DNA of 15,411 nucleotides from Clostridiales bacterium (GCA_003503945.1 DOCD01000132.1:5214-20624), one strand, 5' to 3'. Positions 1 through 7,608 are shown, counted from the first letter of the stretch. Notes: generated by a model not told the origin, from the sequence alone. Numbers and translations: made by a program.

Positions 1-567
1 GCCGAACTGCATATTGCAGCCGTACTTATCGTGGAGGTGCCAGAAGTCGTATGCCTGCATTATCATATAGTTGAATTCGAGGAACGAAAGTCCCTTTTCC
101 ATTCTCTGCTTATAGCACTCGGCGCGAAGCATATTGTTTACGGAAAAGCATGCCCCCACCTCGCGCAGAAGCTGAACGTAATTCAAATCCAAAAGCCAGT
201 CGGCATTGTTGACGATAAGCGCCTTGCCTTCGCCGAACTCGATAAACCTTTCCATTTGCTTTTTAAAGCAATCGCAGTTGTGCCGAATAGTTTCGGGTGT
301 AAGCATAGCGCGCAAATCGGTTCTGCCCGAAGGGTCGCCTATATACCCCGTACCGCCGCCCAAAAGCACGACGGGTGTATTGCCCGCCATCTGCAATCTC
401 TTCATAAGGCACAAAGCCATAAAGTGCCCGACGTGCAAACTGTCCGCCGTGGGGTCGAAGCCGATATAAAACTTAGCCCCGCCCGCGTTGATAAGCTTGC
501 GTATATCCTCCTCGTCGGTAACCTGCGCAATCAAACCTCTTTCTTTAAGTTCTTCGAAAATTTCCAT
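1..567 (-). CDS. tyrS: Tyrosine--tRNA ligase, N-terminal 189 residues (runs off the left edge)
   Basis: This enzyme charges tRNA-Tyr with tyrosine in the cytoplasm, using ATP. The visible part is the class I catalytic (Rossmann) domain. It shows FYIGFDPTADSLHVGH, which carries the HIGH-type ATP-binding motif (HVGH, residues 47-50), then GGGTGYIGDPSGRT and a tyrosine-pocket region with NNADWLLDL and FLEFNYMIMQAYDF. The KMSKS loop and the anticodon-binding and S4-like C-terminal domains would lie beyond position 1. The ATG at 565-567 is preceded by AAAGGTGA at a suitable distance, and the protein begins MEIFEEL, as is usual for the family. The 80-base gap to sigK is too short for a T-box leader, so the common tRNA-sensing control of tyrS is absent here. 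Identity is near certain. Confidence 0.96.
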   Translation of the reverse strand, partial: MEIFEELKERGLIAQVTDEEDIRKLINAGGAKFYIGFDPTADSLHVGHFMALCLMKRLQMAGNTPVVLLGGGTGYIGDPSGRTDLRAMLTPETIRHNCDCFKKQMERFIEFGEGKALIVNNADWLLDLNYVQLLREVGACFSVNNMLRAECYKQRMEKGLSFLEFNYMIMQAYDFWHLHDKYGCNMQFG

Positions 568-585
568 ATTTATCACCTTTTAAAT

Positions 586-614
586 AATATACCACTCATA
601 TGAAAATTTTGCAA
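586..614 (-). promoter_or_regulatory. Candidate sigma-A promoter of tyrS
   Basis: On the minus strand, TTGCAA (609-614) is followed after exactly 17 bases by TATATT (586-591). It lies just downstream of the sigK terminator, which fits an independent tyrS transcript. The predicted start near 579 would leave a leader of only about a dozen bases, with the ribosome binding site at its very 5' end, so the exact element is uncertain. Confidence 0.45.
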
Positions 615-616
615 TT

Positions 617-648
617 AAAAAAAGCGGCTTACAGGACGGATAAACCGC
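617..648 (-). terminator. Rho-independent terminator of sigK
   Basis: Read on the minus strand, GCGGTTTA (641-648) pairs with TAAGCCGC (624-631) across a 9-base loop, with one G-U pair. Seven T residues (617-623) follow. The hairpin begins inside the sigK stop codon, so transcription should end immediately after that gene and before the tyrS promoter. Confidence 0.85.
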
Positions 649-1352
649 TAATCGGTGAAAAAATCGTCCTTCGACATGTACTCGCGCGCTTTTTCTATGG
701 CGCGCTTTTCGATACGGGATATGTAGGAGCGCGAAATGCCCAGCTTTTTGGCGACTTCGCGTTGTGGCAAAGCGTTGTCGTCTTCGAGCCCGTAGCGAAG
801 CGATAAAATTGTAAATTCCCTTTCGCTTAAAAACTTTTTTAAGTTTGCGACGAATTTTTCGCGCTGTATGCTTTTTTCGACCTGAGCGAAAACGCTTTCC
901 TCCTTTTCGGACAAAAGGTCGATAAGCGTAAGCTCGTTGCCGTCCTTGTCGACGCCGACAGGGTCGGAAAGCGATACGTTGTTTTTATGCTTTTTGCCCG
1001 CGCGAAGCAGCATTAAAATTTCGTTTTCTATACACCTTGCGGTATAGGTTGCAAGCTGAGTACCCTTCCCGTCCTGAAAGGTGTTTATGGCTTTTATAAG
1101 CCCTATCGAGCCGACGGAAAGCAAATCGTCCGTTTCAGCCGCGCCCGTGTATTTTTTTACGATATGCGCGACAAGCCGCATATTGTGTTTAATAAGTATA
1201 TTCCGCGCCTCGATATCGCCCGCGCGGGCAAGCTTTAAATATTTGCTTTCGTCCTCGGGCGAAAGGGGCTTCGGGAACGTCCCCCCGTCGCGCACGAGCC
1301 CCGTAAAAAAGAAGATTTTACCGAAAAGCAAATTCAACAAATCAAAAAACAT
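648..1352 (-). CDS. sigK: RNA polymerase sporulation sigma factor SigK (pro-sigma-K)
   Basis: This 234-residue sigma-70-family factor would direct late mother-cell gene expression during sporulation. The hydrophobic N-terminus, MFFDLLNLLFGKIFFF, matches the membrane-associated pro-sequence that SpoIVFB removes in Bacillus. The FPKPLSPEDESKYL stretch matches the start of mature SigK. Region 2 is seen in NMRLVAHIVKKY, DDLLSVGSIGLIKAI and TYTARCIENEILMLLR. Region 4.2 is seen in QREVAKKLGISRSYISRIEKRA. The start ATG is at 1350-1352, with AGAGG six bases upstream. The gene is a single uninterrupted frame, so there is no skin-type element. SigE shares the architecture, but the PLS.EDE.KYL and GISRSYISRIEKRA stretches favour SigK. 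A terminator follows, and a sigma-E-like promoter precedes the gene. Confidence 0.9.
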   Translation of the reverse strand: MFFDLLNLLFGKIFFFTGLVRDGGTFPKPLSPEDESKYLKLARAGDIEARNILIKHNMRLVAHIVKKYTGAAETDDLLSVGSIGLIKAINTFQDGKGTQLATYTARCIENEILMLLRAGKKHKNNVSLSDPVGVDKDGNELTLIDLLSEKEESVFAQVEKSIQREKFVANLKKFLSEREFTILSLRYGLEDDNALPQREVAKKLGISRSYISRIEKRAIEKAREYMSKDDFFTD

Positions 1353-1371
1353 ACAAAACCTCTGTAAAGGT

Positions 1372-1401
1372 AATGTATGTTTTCAACTGTTTGTACTATG
1401 C
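1372..1401 (-). promoter_or_regulatory. Candidate sigma-E-type promoter of sigK
   Basis: On the minus strand, GCATAGT (1395-1401) lies 15 bases upstream of CATACATT (1372-1379). The second element fits the Bacillus sigma-E -10 consensus CATACAHT exactly. The first resembles the -35 consensus KMATATT less well. In Bacillus, sigK is first transcribed by sigma-E, so the location makes biological sense. Transcription would start near 1365, giving a very short leader that begins at the ribosome binding site. Confidence 0.5.
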
Positions 1402-1423
1402 TTAATTTGTCGATTTATGCAAT

Positions 1424-3325
1424 TTATTCGAGCTCGAACGCGCCCGTATACAGCTGATAATACTTGCCTTTCTGCGCAATAAGCTGTTCGTGGTCGCCGC
1501 GCTCGATAATTTCGCCGTGTTCGAGCACCATAATCGCCTTGCTGTTGCGCACGGTGGAAAGTCTGTGCGCGATAACGAACACCGTTCTGCCCTCCATAAG
1601 CTTATCCATACCGTCCTCGATAAGCTTTTCGGTGCGCGTATCGATAGACGAAGTGGCTTCGTCGAGTATGAGCACGGGGCAGTTGGAAACCATTGCCCTC
1701 GCGATTGCCAGAAGCTGGCGCTGACCCTGCGAAAGATTCGCGCCGTCGCCTTTGAGCGTCGTCTGATAGCCTTTGGGTAAATGGCTTATAAAGAAATCGG
1801 CGTTGGCAAGCTTAGCCGCCTTTATACATTCCTCGTCGGTCGCGTCGAGTCTGCCGTAGCGGATATTGTCCATAACCGTGCCCGTAAACAGATGCGTATC
1901 CTGCAACACGACGCCAAGACTTCTGCGCACGTCGTCCTTTTTAATGCTCTTGATATCCAGCCCGTCGTACGTAATTTCGCCAGACTGAATATCGTAAAAA
2001 CGGTTGATAAGGTTCGTAATCGTGGTTTTCCCCGCGCCCGTAGAACCGACGAAAGCTATTTTCTGCCCGGGCTTCGCATAGAGCGTTATATTTTTGAGTA
2101 TCACTTTATCCTCGGTATAACCGAAAACCACGTTATTGAAGCGTATATCGCCTTTAACGGGGATATACTCGAAGCCACCGCCAACGAGAGGCTTTTTCCA
2201 CGCCCAGCCTTCCTTGCCCGAAGTCAGCGTGACGTCGCCGCCCTTATCCTCGGGAGGCGTGTCAACCGTTTCGAAAATTCGTTCCGCGCCCGCAAGAGCC
2301 ATTACTATTGCATTCAGCTGCTGCGATACCTGCATGAGCGGCATATTGAACTGACGGGAATACATCAGAAAGGAAACGAGCATACCCGCAAGCACCGCCG
2401 TGCGGTTAGCCGCGCCTGCCTCTATTATTGAGCACTGAATGGACAAAAAGCCCTTTTCGCCGACAAACGCCATCATAAGCACGCCGACGAGCGCGACGAG
2501 AACGTATTGAAGGTAACCGAGGTTGTTGTTTACGGGGCCGAGAACGAACGCGTTCGCGTTTGCCTTTTCGCCCGCTTCGTTCAGGCTGTCGTTGAGCTTT
2601 TTAAACTGCTCGCGCGCCTTATCCTCGTGGCAGAAAACCTTTATAACCTTCTGCCCCTCCGTCATTTCTTCAACAAAGCCGTTGAGGTTGCCCAAAGCCT
2701 TCTGGTGCTTAATATAATATTTTGCTGATTTGCCGCCTATTATCTTTGTAGCGAACAATACCGCGACAAGCATAACGAGCACGACCAAAAGCAGGGTTAC
2801 GCTGTATATTACCATAAACACGAATACGGCTATAAGCGTTATCGCGGAGGAAATAATCTGAGGGATTGTCTGGGTTAAAAGCTGGCGCATCGTATCGACG
2901 TCGTTGGTGTAGATACTCATAGTGTCGCCGTGGGTATGCGTATCGAAGAATTTCAACGGCAGATACTGCATTTTCGCAAACATCTCGTCACGCATCTTCT
3001 TTAAAGTGCGGTTTGAAATGTACATCATTATTATGTTATACGAAAATGACGAAACCGAGCCTATGAAATATATGCACGCCATTGCTATTATGTTGGGATA
3101 GACCGTACCCGTCATATCGGCGTTAACGCCCTTATCGATAAGCTCCGTAACTATATACGACACGCGCGAAGCCGCGGTGACGTTGGCAACCGACGCAAGC
3201 AACACGAAAAGAACGACGAACGCAGTTGCAAGCTTATTGTTTGAAAAGGTGTAAACGAGCAATCTTTTTAAGGTTTTTGCGGGAGTTTTTGCGCCCTTGC
3301 CGCGCTTTTTATCGGATTTATTCAT
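1424..3325 (-). CDS. Heterodimeric ABC exporter subunit with intact catalytic site residues
   Basis: This 633-residue half-transporter has six membrane helices in its first ~350 residues and a nucleotide-binding domain from about 392 on. Walker A is GSTGAGKT (427-434), the Q-loop is Gln475, the signature is LSQGQ (531-535), Walker B is VLILDEATS with catalytic Glu556, and the switch histidine is His587. The signature is non-canonical, while Walker B and the H-loop are intact. This is the pattern of the TM288-like member of asymmetric exporters. It should pair with the upstream subunit and export drugs, lipids or peptides; the substrate cannot be told. A linker of about 40 residues (roughly 357-394) before the ATPase domain is longer than in its partner. 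The ATG at 3323-3325 is preceded by GGGGAGGC, and the gene overlaps the end of the upstream gene by 8 bases. Confidence 0.93.
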   Translation of the reverse strand: MNKSDKKRGKGAKTPAKTLKRLLVYTFSNNKLATAFVVLFVLLASVANVTAASRVSYIVTELIDKGVNADMTGTVYPNIIAMACIYFIGSVSSFSYNIIMMYISNRTLKKMRDEMFAKMQYLPLKFFDTHTHGDTMSIYTNDVDTMRQLLTQTIPQIISSAITLIAVFVFMVIYSVTLLLVVLVMLVAVLFATKIIGGKSAKYYIKHQKALGNLNGFVEEMTEGQKVIKVFCHEDKAREQFKKLNDSLNEAGEKANANAFVLGPVNNNLGYLQYVLVALVGVLMMAFVGEKGFLSIQCSIIEAGAANRTAVLAGMLVSFLMYSRQFNMPLMQVSQQLNAIVMALAGAERIFETVDTPPEDKGGDVTLTSGKEGWAWKKPLVGGGFEYIPVKGDIRFNNVVFGYTEDKVILKNITLYAKPGQKIAFVGSTGAGKTTITNLINRFYDIQSGEITYDGLDIKSIKKDDVRRSLGVVLQDTHLFTGTVMDNIRYGRLDATDEECIKAAKLANADFFISHLPKGYQTTLKGDGANLSQGQRQLLAIARAMVSNCPVLILDEATSSIDTRTEKLIEDGMDKLMEGRTVFVIAHRLSTVRNSKAIMVLEHGEIIERGDHEQLIAQKGKYYQLYTGAFELE

Positions 3326-5081
3326 GTTCCGCCTCCCCTTTCAACTGCGATTCGTAAATTTCACGATAAATATCGTTTGTAGCAATAAGCTGCTCGTGGT
3401 TGCCCGAACCTACTATTTTTCCCTCGTCCATAACGATAATTTTATCCGCGTCGCAAACCGAGGATATGCGCTGCGCGATTATTATTTTAGTGGTTTCGGG
3501 CGCATGCTTTTTGAGCGACTCGCGTATAAGCGCGTCGGTTTTTGTATCGACCGCCGAGGTGCTGTCGTCGAAAATTATCACTTTCGGCTTTTTCAAAAGC
3601 GCCCTCGCTATACACAGTCTTTGCTTCTGTCCGCCCGATACGTTTACGCCGCCCTGACCCAAATCGTAGTTGAACCCGCCTGGCAGATTATCGATAAATT
3701 CCTCGGCGCACGCCTGACGCGCGGCAAGCCGCACCTCTTCGTCTGTGGCACTTTCGTCGCCCCAGCGTAAATTTTCCGCAACCGAGCCCGAAAAAAGCAC
3801 GTTTTTCTGCAAAACCATGGCAACTTTGTTACGGAGCGCGTCCAAATCGTACTTTTTAACGTCCACGCCGCCCACCTTAACAATTCCTCCGCTTACGTCG
3901 TACAGTCTGGGTATGAGCGACACGAGCGAGCTTTTGCCCGAACCCGTAGCGCCGATTATGCCGACCGTTTCGCCCGCGGCGATATGTAAATTTATGCCCG
4001 AAAGCACGTTTTTATCTGATTTTTCGGAATAAGCGAAATCAACGTTTTCGAAATCGACCGTGCCGTCGGCTATTTGGGTTATCGCCCCTTCGGGGTTACT
4101 TATCGTCGCTTTTTCGTCGAGCACTTCGCAAATCCTTTCCATACTGCCCTTTGAAAGCGATATGAAATTAAGGCACATCGCGACCATCATTACGCCGGAA
4201 AGTATCTGCGCCGAATACTGTATAAGCGTCTGAAGCTGCGACGGGCTTACGTTGCCCGAAATATTCCCTATCTCCATATTGGCGCCGAGCGTAAGAATTA
4301 CTATATTGACGGCGAAAAATACGAGGTTTACGCAGGGCATCATTATTGTAAGTATTCTTTCCGCTTTTACCGAATATTTATAAACCTCGCCCGTGGCGCG
4401 CTTCATTTTTTCGATTTCACTGTCCTCGCGCACATAGGATTTTACGACCCTGATTGCGGTGAGGTTTTCCTGCACGACCGCGTTGAGCCCGTCGTATTTT
4501 TTGAACATCATTTTGAAGTGCGGCGCGACCCTGACCATACAGAAAGCGACAACGATACCGAGAATAAGCGCCGCGCCGCCGAAAATCAGAGCCATAAACG
4601 GCTCTATAAACAGGGTCATAACAATCGACGCGATAAACAGCACGGGCGCGCGCACGAGCATTCTTATAGCCATCTGGTACGCGTTCTGTACGTTGGTTAC
4701 GTCGGTCGTAATCCTCGTTATAAGCCCCGAAGTGGAATAATTATCGATATTGGAAAACGAATACTTTTGCAGGTTGTCGTACATATCCTGCCTTAAATTG
4801 TGCGCGAAGCCGCAGCTTGCCTTTGCGGCAAGCTTCCCGCCCCATACACCGCACAATAAAGCGAACACGGCGCACGCTATCATAAGCGCCGCGCAGAGAG
4901 CTATCCCCGACACGTTGATTTCGGCGATTTCGCCCTTTGCAAGGCGTTCGAACTGCCCGACTATGTAGGTCATCATAAAGGGTATAAGTATTTCCATAAC
5001 CGCTTCGCCTATCATAACGAGCGGACAAAGTATCGACGCGACTTTGTATTCCCTTACGCTTTTCAACAGCGTTTTAAACAA
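3318..5081 (-). CDS. Heterodimeric ABC exporter subunit with degenerate ATP site
   Basis: This 587-residue half-transporter has an N-terminal six-helix membrane domain and a C-terminal ATPase domain from about residue 342. Walker A is GATGSGKS (377-384), the Q-loop is Gln425 and the signature is VSGGQ (481-485). Walker B is VIIFDDST, so the usual catalytic Glu is Asp506, and the switch histidine is replaced by Gln537 (IIIAQR). These two changes mark the TM287-like, non-hydrolysing half of a heterodimeric exporter. Its canonical signature completes the active site of the partner encoded next. Translation starts at TTG (5079-5081), with GGAGG eight bases upstream; no ATG is better placed. It is the first gene of a two-gene operon with its own consensus promoter. 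The substrate is unknown. Confidence 0.93.
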   Translation of the reverse strand: MFKTLLKSVREYKVASILCPLVMIGEAVMEILIPFMMTYIVGQFERLAKGEIAEINVSGIALCAALMIACAVFALLCGVWGGKLAAKASCGFAHNLRQDMYDNLQKYSFSNIDNYSTSGLITRITTDVTNVQNAYQMAIRMLVRAPVLFIASIVMTLFIEPFMALIFGGAALILGIVVAFCMVRVAPHFKMMFKKYDGLNAVVQENLTAIRVVKSYVREDSEIEKMKRATGEVYKYSVKAERILTIMMPCVNLVFFAVNIVILTLGANMEIGNISGNVSPSQLQTLIQYSAQILSGVMMVAMCLNFISLSKGSMERICEVLDEKATISNPEGAITQIADGTVDFENVDFAYSEKSDKNVLSGINLHIAAGETVGIIGATGSGKSSLVSLIPRLYDVSGGIVKVGGVDVKKYDLDALRNKVAMVLQKNVLFSGSVAENLRWGDESATDEEVRLAARQACAEEFIDNLPGGFNYDLGQGGVNVSGGQKQRLCIARALLKKPKVIIFDDSTSAVDTKTDALIRESLKKHAPETTKIIIAQRISSVCDADKIIVMDEGKIVGSGNHEQLIATNDIYREIYESQLKGEAEHE

Positions 5082-5118
5082 AACTTTACCTCCATTAATT
5101 TTTACGATATTGAAAGCA

Positions 5119-5147
5119 ATTATAAAGAATTATAATTTTTGTGTCAA
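5119..5147 (-). promoter_or_regulatory. Consensus sigma-A promoter of the ABC exporter operon
   Basis: On the minus strand, TTGACA (5142-5147) and TATAAT (5119-5124) are separated by exactly 17 bases, a perfect match to the housekeeping consensus. Transcription would begin near 5112, about 30 bases before the TTG start codon. No operator palindrome is evident, so strong, possibly constitutive, expression is expected. Confidence 0.9.
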
Positions 5148-5210
5148 ACGAAAAATGAAAAAAGAATTTTGAAAATTTTATTTGACAAACCTTAACAAAT
5201 ATTGAAACAT

Positions 5211-5258
5211 AAAAATTCGGGCTTTTTTAAACCCATCCCGCTTCTGCGGGAGGGGTTT
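5211..5258 (-). terminator. Hairpin terminator region, probably belonging to the aminopeptidase gene
   Basis: A strong hairpin pairs 5229-5241 with 5246-5258 (12 of 13 positions, loop of 4). Read leftward, it is followed by a second, overlapping small hairpin, GGGTTT-AAAA-AAGCCC (5219-5234), and then GAATTTTT. Because the two stems share GGGTTT they cannot form together. The block ends 12 bases from the left end of the insertion sequence. With the insertion removed, it would start about 10 bases after the aminopeptidase stop codon, a normal terminator position. Confidence 0.6.
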
Positions 5259-5270
5259 GCTGCGATTAAG

Positions 5271-5294
5271 GTGAATTATCATATCAAGTGCAAC
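5271..5294 (+). repeat. Left terminal inverted repeat of the IS30 element
   Basis: It begins GTGAATT and ends AGTGCAAC. It matches the reverse complement of 6328-6351 at 20 of 24 positions, with the mismatches in the middle and both outer blocks (GTGAATT and AAGTGCAAC) identical. Confidence 0.88.
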
Positions 5295-5375
5295 GGAGTG
5301 AGAAAAAAAGTAGTTCATATAAATCAACTGTGTTAGAATAGTTTTGCAAAAGAAATTCTTAACCAGAGGAAAAAT

Positions 5376-6338
5376 ATGAACTACACCCATCTTACCATAG
5401 AAGAACGCTGTTGTCTACGAGAATACTACCTTCAAGGAAAAAGTTATAGAGAAATTGCGAAATTAATCGGAAGAAACGTTAGTACCGTATCTCGAGAGAT
5501 ACGGAGAAACTACCACAGAATGTATGTCAAGTTTACTTACTATCCATCTACGGCTCAGAATAAGTACGAACGCAGACGTAGATTTTGCCATCGCGGTATG
5601 TTCGGCAACGATGAGATTGTTGAATACATCGAAGAAAAACTTGCTTTAACCTGGTCTCCCGAACAAATTGCTAATACTCCTTGTAATTTAAAATTGCCGT
5701 CTTGTAAAACTATTTACCGTTGGCTGTATGAAGGTTATATAGCTAAAGGCAATTTAAAAGTATTACGCAGGAAAGGTAAAAGCAGAACGGCAACCGAACA
5801 AGGAAAGCTCACTAAGGGCAAAAGTATACGAAAAAGAGACAAAAAGGTATTTAAACGCAAAGAATTCGGACACTGGGAAATGGATACGGTAGTTTCCGGC
5901 AGAGGTAAAACAAAGGCTTGTTTTGTAACATTAGCTGAGAGAATGACGAGATTTTACATAGCATTAAAATGTCCTAACAGAGAAGCAGAGAACGTGAAGA
6001 AAGTAGTTATTGAAGAAATGTCTAAACTACCGAAAGCTGCGGTTAAAACAATTACTACGGATAACGGAAAAGAATTTGCACGTTGGGAAGATATTGAAGA
6101 TGCTTTAAATTGTGAGGTTTATTTTGCGGATGCTTATTGTGCTTGGCAGAAAGGTACTAATGAAAATCTGAACGGTTTACTTAGAGAGTTCTATCCCAAA
6201 GGCAGAAATCTTTCTCGAGTTAGTTCTAAAACCTTACAAAAAAATCTGGCGCTTTTAAACGCCAGACCTAAGAAAGTTCTTAATTACCAAAAACCTATTG
6301 ATTTATTTGAATTAAATCTTGCTAAGTGTTGCACTTAG
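5376..6338 (+). CDS. IS30-family transposase
   Basis: This 320-residue DDE transposase would catalyse excision and insertion of the surrounding element. The N-terminus carries a helix-turn-helix typical of IS30, seen in LTIEERCCLREYYLQGKSY and IGRNVSTVSREIRRN (residues 32-45), which should bind the terminal repeats. The RNase-H-like catalytic core shows Asp170 in GHWEMDTV, Asp229 in TTDNGKEF and Glu263 in WQKGTNENLNGLLREFYPKG. The Asp229-Glu263 spacing (33 residues between them) is the DD(33)E arrangement of IS30. The C-terminus has NARPKKVLNYQKPIDLF, also typical. The ATG at 5376 follows AGAGG by a normal distance. The stop codon lies inside the right inverted repeat. No frameshift or missing catalytic residue is seen. 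Confidence 0.95.
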   Translation: MNYTHLTIEERCCLREYYLQGKSYREIAKLIGRNVSTVSREIRRNYHRMYVKFTYYPSTAQNKYERRRRFCHRGMFGNDEIVEYIEEKLALTWSPEQIANTPCNLKLPSCKTIYRWLYEGYIAKGNLKVLRRKGKSRTATEQGKLTKGKSIRKRDKKVFKRKEFGHWEMDTVVSGRGKTKACFVTLAERMTRFYIALKCPNREAENVKKVVIEEMSKLPKAAVKTITTDNGKEFARWEDIEDALNCEVYFADAYCAWQKGTNENLNGLLREFYPKGRNLSRVSSKTLQKNLALLNARPKKVLNYQKPIDLFELNLAKCCT

Positions 6339-6351
6339 TTTGACAATTCAC
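6328..6351 (-). repeat. Right terminal inverted repeat of the IS30 element
   Basis: It ends ...AATTCAC at 6351, three bases before the stop codon of the aminopeptidase gene. It pairs with 5271-5294 in inverted orientation and contains the last codons and stop of the transposase gene. Confidence 0.88.
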
Positions 6352-6353
6352 TA

Positions 6354-7580
6354 TTAAATTGCCCAGTTTCCGTTTTTGAATACGGGGACGCGCTTTCCGT
6401 CTTTGGTTATGCCCGTTATCGTCATATCCTTGCTGCCTATCATAAAGTCGACGTGTATCATCGAACTGTTCACGCCGAGCTTTTCACACTCCTCGACCGA
6501 ATAATTTTCGTAATTTTCGAGGCAGTTGTTGAACCCTCTTCCGAGCGCGAGGTGGCAACTCGCGTTCTCGTCGAACAAAGTATTGTAGAAAAGTATACCC
6601 GTGTTGTTTATGGGCGAATCATAGGCTATGAGCGCGCACTCGCCGAGGTACGCCGCGCCCTCGTCCATAGAAATCATTTTTTCGAGCAAGTCCTGATTTT
6701 TTTCTGCAAAAACCTCGACGGCTTTACCGTTTTCGAACCTTATCCAGAAGTTTTCTATAAGCTTGCCCTGATAGGATAAAGGCTTTGTTGCAACTACCTT
6801 ACCCTCCGCCTTGCCGCGCATGGGGATTGTGAACACCTCCTCGCTGGGAATGTTGGGGTTAAAGTAAATATTGCTGCCGAGCGTATACTCGCCGCCCGCC
6901 ATGAATATACCCTTAGGGTTGAGCCCGACGGTGAAATCGGTGCCGTCGGCGCTCTTGTATTCGAGCTTTTCGAACTTATAGTCGTTCAAGAACCTGCAAC
7001 GGTCGGCAAGGTTTTTGTTATGAACTTCCCACGCCTTTATGGGGTCGTCGTCCACGCGCGAGCAAAGGAGAATATCTTCCCAGAGCTTTTCCACCGCGTC
7101 GTCGGGGTTCATATCGGGATAAATCTTTTTAGCCCATTGCTTTCCGGGGACGGCTGCTATACACCACTGGTATCTGTTTTCGAGCTTGTCGCGGAAAGGC
7201 TTGATAAAGGGAAACCTCGCCATGTTCGCTTTGGAAATCTTTTCGCTGTCCGTACCGTTGAGCCCGTCGGGGTCGTCGGAATCCAGCCAGAGCTGACAGG
7301 AAACCTTATCGACCTTTCTTTGCCACTGCGCCCTTTCCACTTCCGTAAAATCGGAAAGCGATTCGAGCGTTCTGTAGTCGAAATGCAATTTGGAAACGGG
7401 CATATAAGACCACTCTACCGTAACCCTTTCCGCGCCGAGTTTATAACACTCCTCCACGCACATTGCGACAAATTCGGGCTGGTCAAGGTCGCACCTTATT
7501 ATAACCTCCTGCCCTTTTTGCACGTTGAGCCCGCACTTTGCGATAAGCTCCGCGTATTTTTTTAATCTTTCACGCTGCAT
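6354..7580 (-). CDS. M29-family metallo-aminopeptidase (AmpS/PepS-like)
   Basis: This 408-residue protein should remove N-terminal amino acids from peptides in the cytoplasm, using two metal ions. The length is normal for family M29. The spacing of the ligand set matches thermophilic AmpT-type enzymes: Glu248 (NPNIPSEEVFT), Glu314 (YLGE), His343 (ASCHLALG), His376 and Asp378 (MIHVDFMIGS). The conserved active-site Tyr expected seven residues after His343 is Phe350 (LGRGF), a notable change. I chose the ATG at 7578-7580 because AAAGGA lies in front of it and because a promoter occupies 7609-7637, which excludes the longer reading frame that opens at 7637. The protein ends in VFKNGNWAI, a natural family end, so the nearby insertion sequence has not truncated it. 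Confidence 0.93.
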   Translation of the reverse strand: MQRERLKKYAELIAKCGLNVQKGQEVIIRCDLDQPEFVAMCVEECYKLGAERVTVEWSYMPVSKLHFDYRTLESLSDFTEVERAQWQRKVDKVSCQLWLDSDDPDGLNGTDSEKISKANMARFPFIKPFRDKLENRYQWCIAAVPGKQWAKKIYPDMNPDDAVEKLWEDILLCSRVDDDPIKAWEVHNKNLADRCRFLNDYKFEKLEYKSADGTDFTVGLNPKGIFMAGGEYTLGSNIYFNPNIPSEEVFTIPMRGKAEGKVVATKPLSYQGKLIENFWIRFENGKAVEVFAEKNQDLLEKMISMDEGAAYLGECALIAYDSPINNTGILFYNTLFDENASCHLALGRGFNNCLENYENYSVEECEKLGVNSSMIHVDFMIGSKDMTITGITKDGKRVPVFKNGNWAI

Positions 7581-7608
7581 AATTATAAATTCCTTTAGTT
7601 TTTTATTT

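Larger units (their letters stand above)
5271..6351 (+). mobile_element. IS30-family insertion sequence
   Basis: The element is about 1.08 kb, normal for IS30, with one transposase gene and imperfect 24-bp terminal inverted repeats (20 of 24 positions match). The sequence ATTAA occurs on both sides, at 5265-5269 and 6353-6357, and would be a 5-bp target duplication if the ends extend one base further. IS30 elements usually duplicate 2-3 bp, so this is tentative. The right inverted repeat overlaps the end of the transposase gene. The element looks complete and potentially active. Its codon use is visibly more A/T-rich than that of the flanking genes, consistent with acquisition from elsewhere. 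Confidence 0.92.

Noticed and set aside
31..603. Long open frame on the plus strand opposite tyrS, and many similar plus-strand frames opposite the other genes
   Set aside because: They mirror genuine genes on the minus strand, lack ribosome binding sites and recognisable domains, and arise from the codon bias of the real genes.
568..647. T-box or other riboswitch in front of tyrS
   Set aside because: Only 80 bases separate the genes, and they are occupied by the sigK terminator and a promoter. No specifier or antiterminator structure is visible.
5178..5390. Small minus-strand frame spanning the terminator and the left end of the insertion sequence
   Set aside because: It crosses the insertion junction, a hairpin and the transposase start, and has no ribosome binding site or recognisable protein features.
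5265..6357. ATTAA as a certain target-site duplication of the IS30 element
   Set aside because: It requires both ends to extend one mismatched base beyond the inverted repeats and is longer than the usual 2-3 bp, so I kept it only as tentative.
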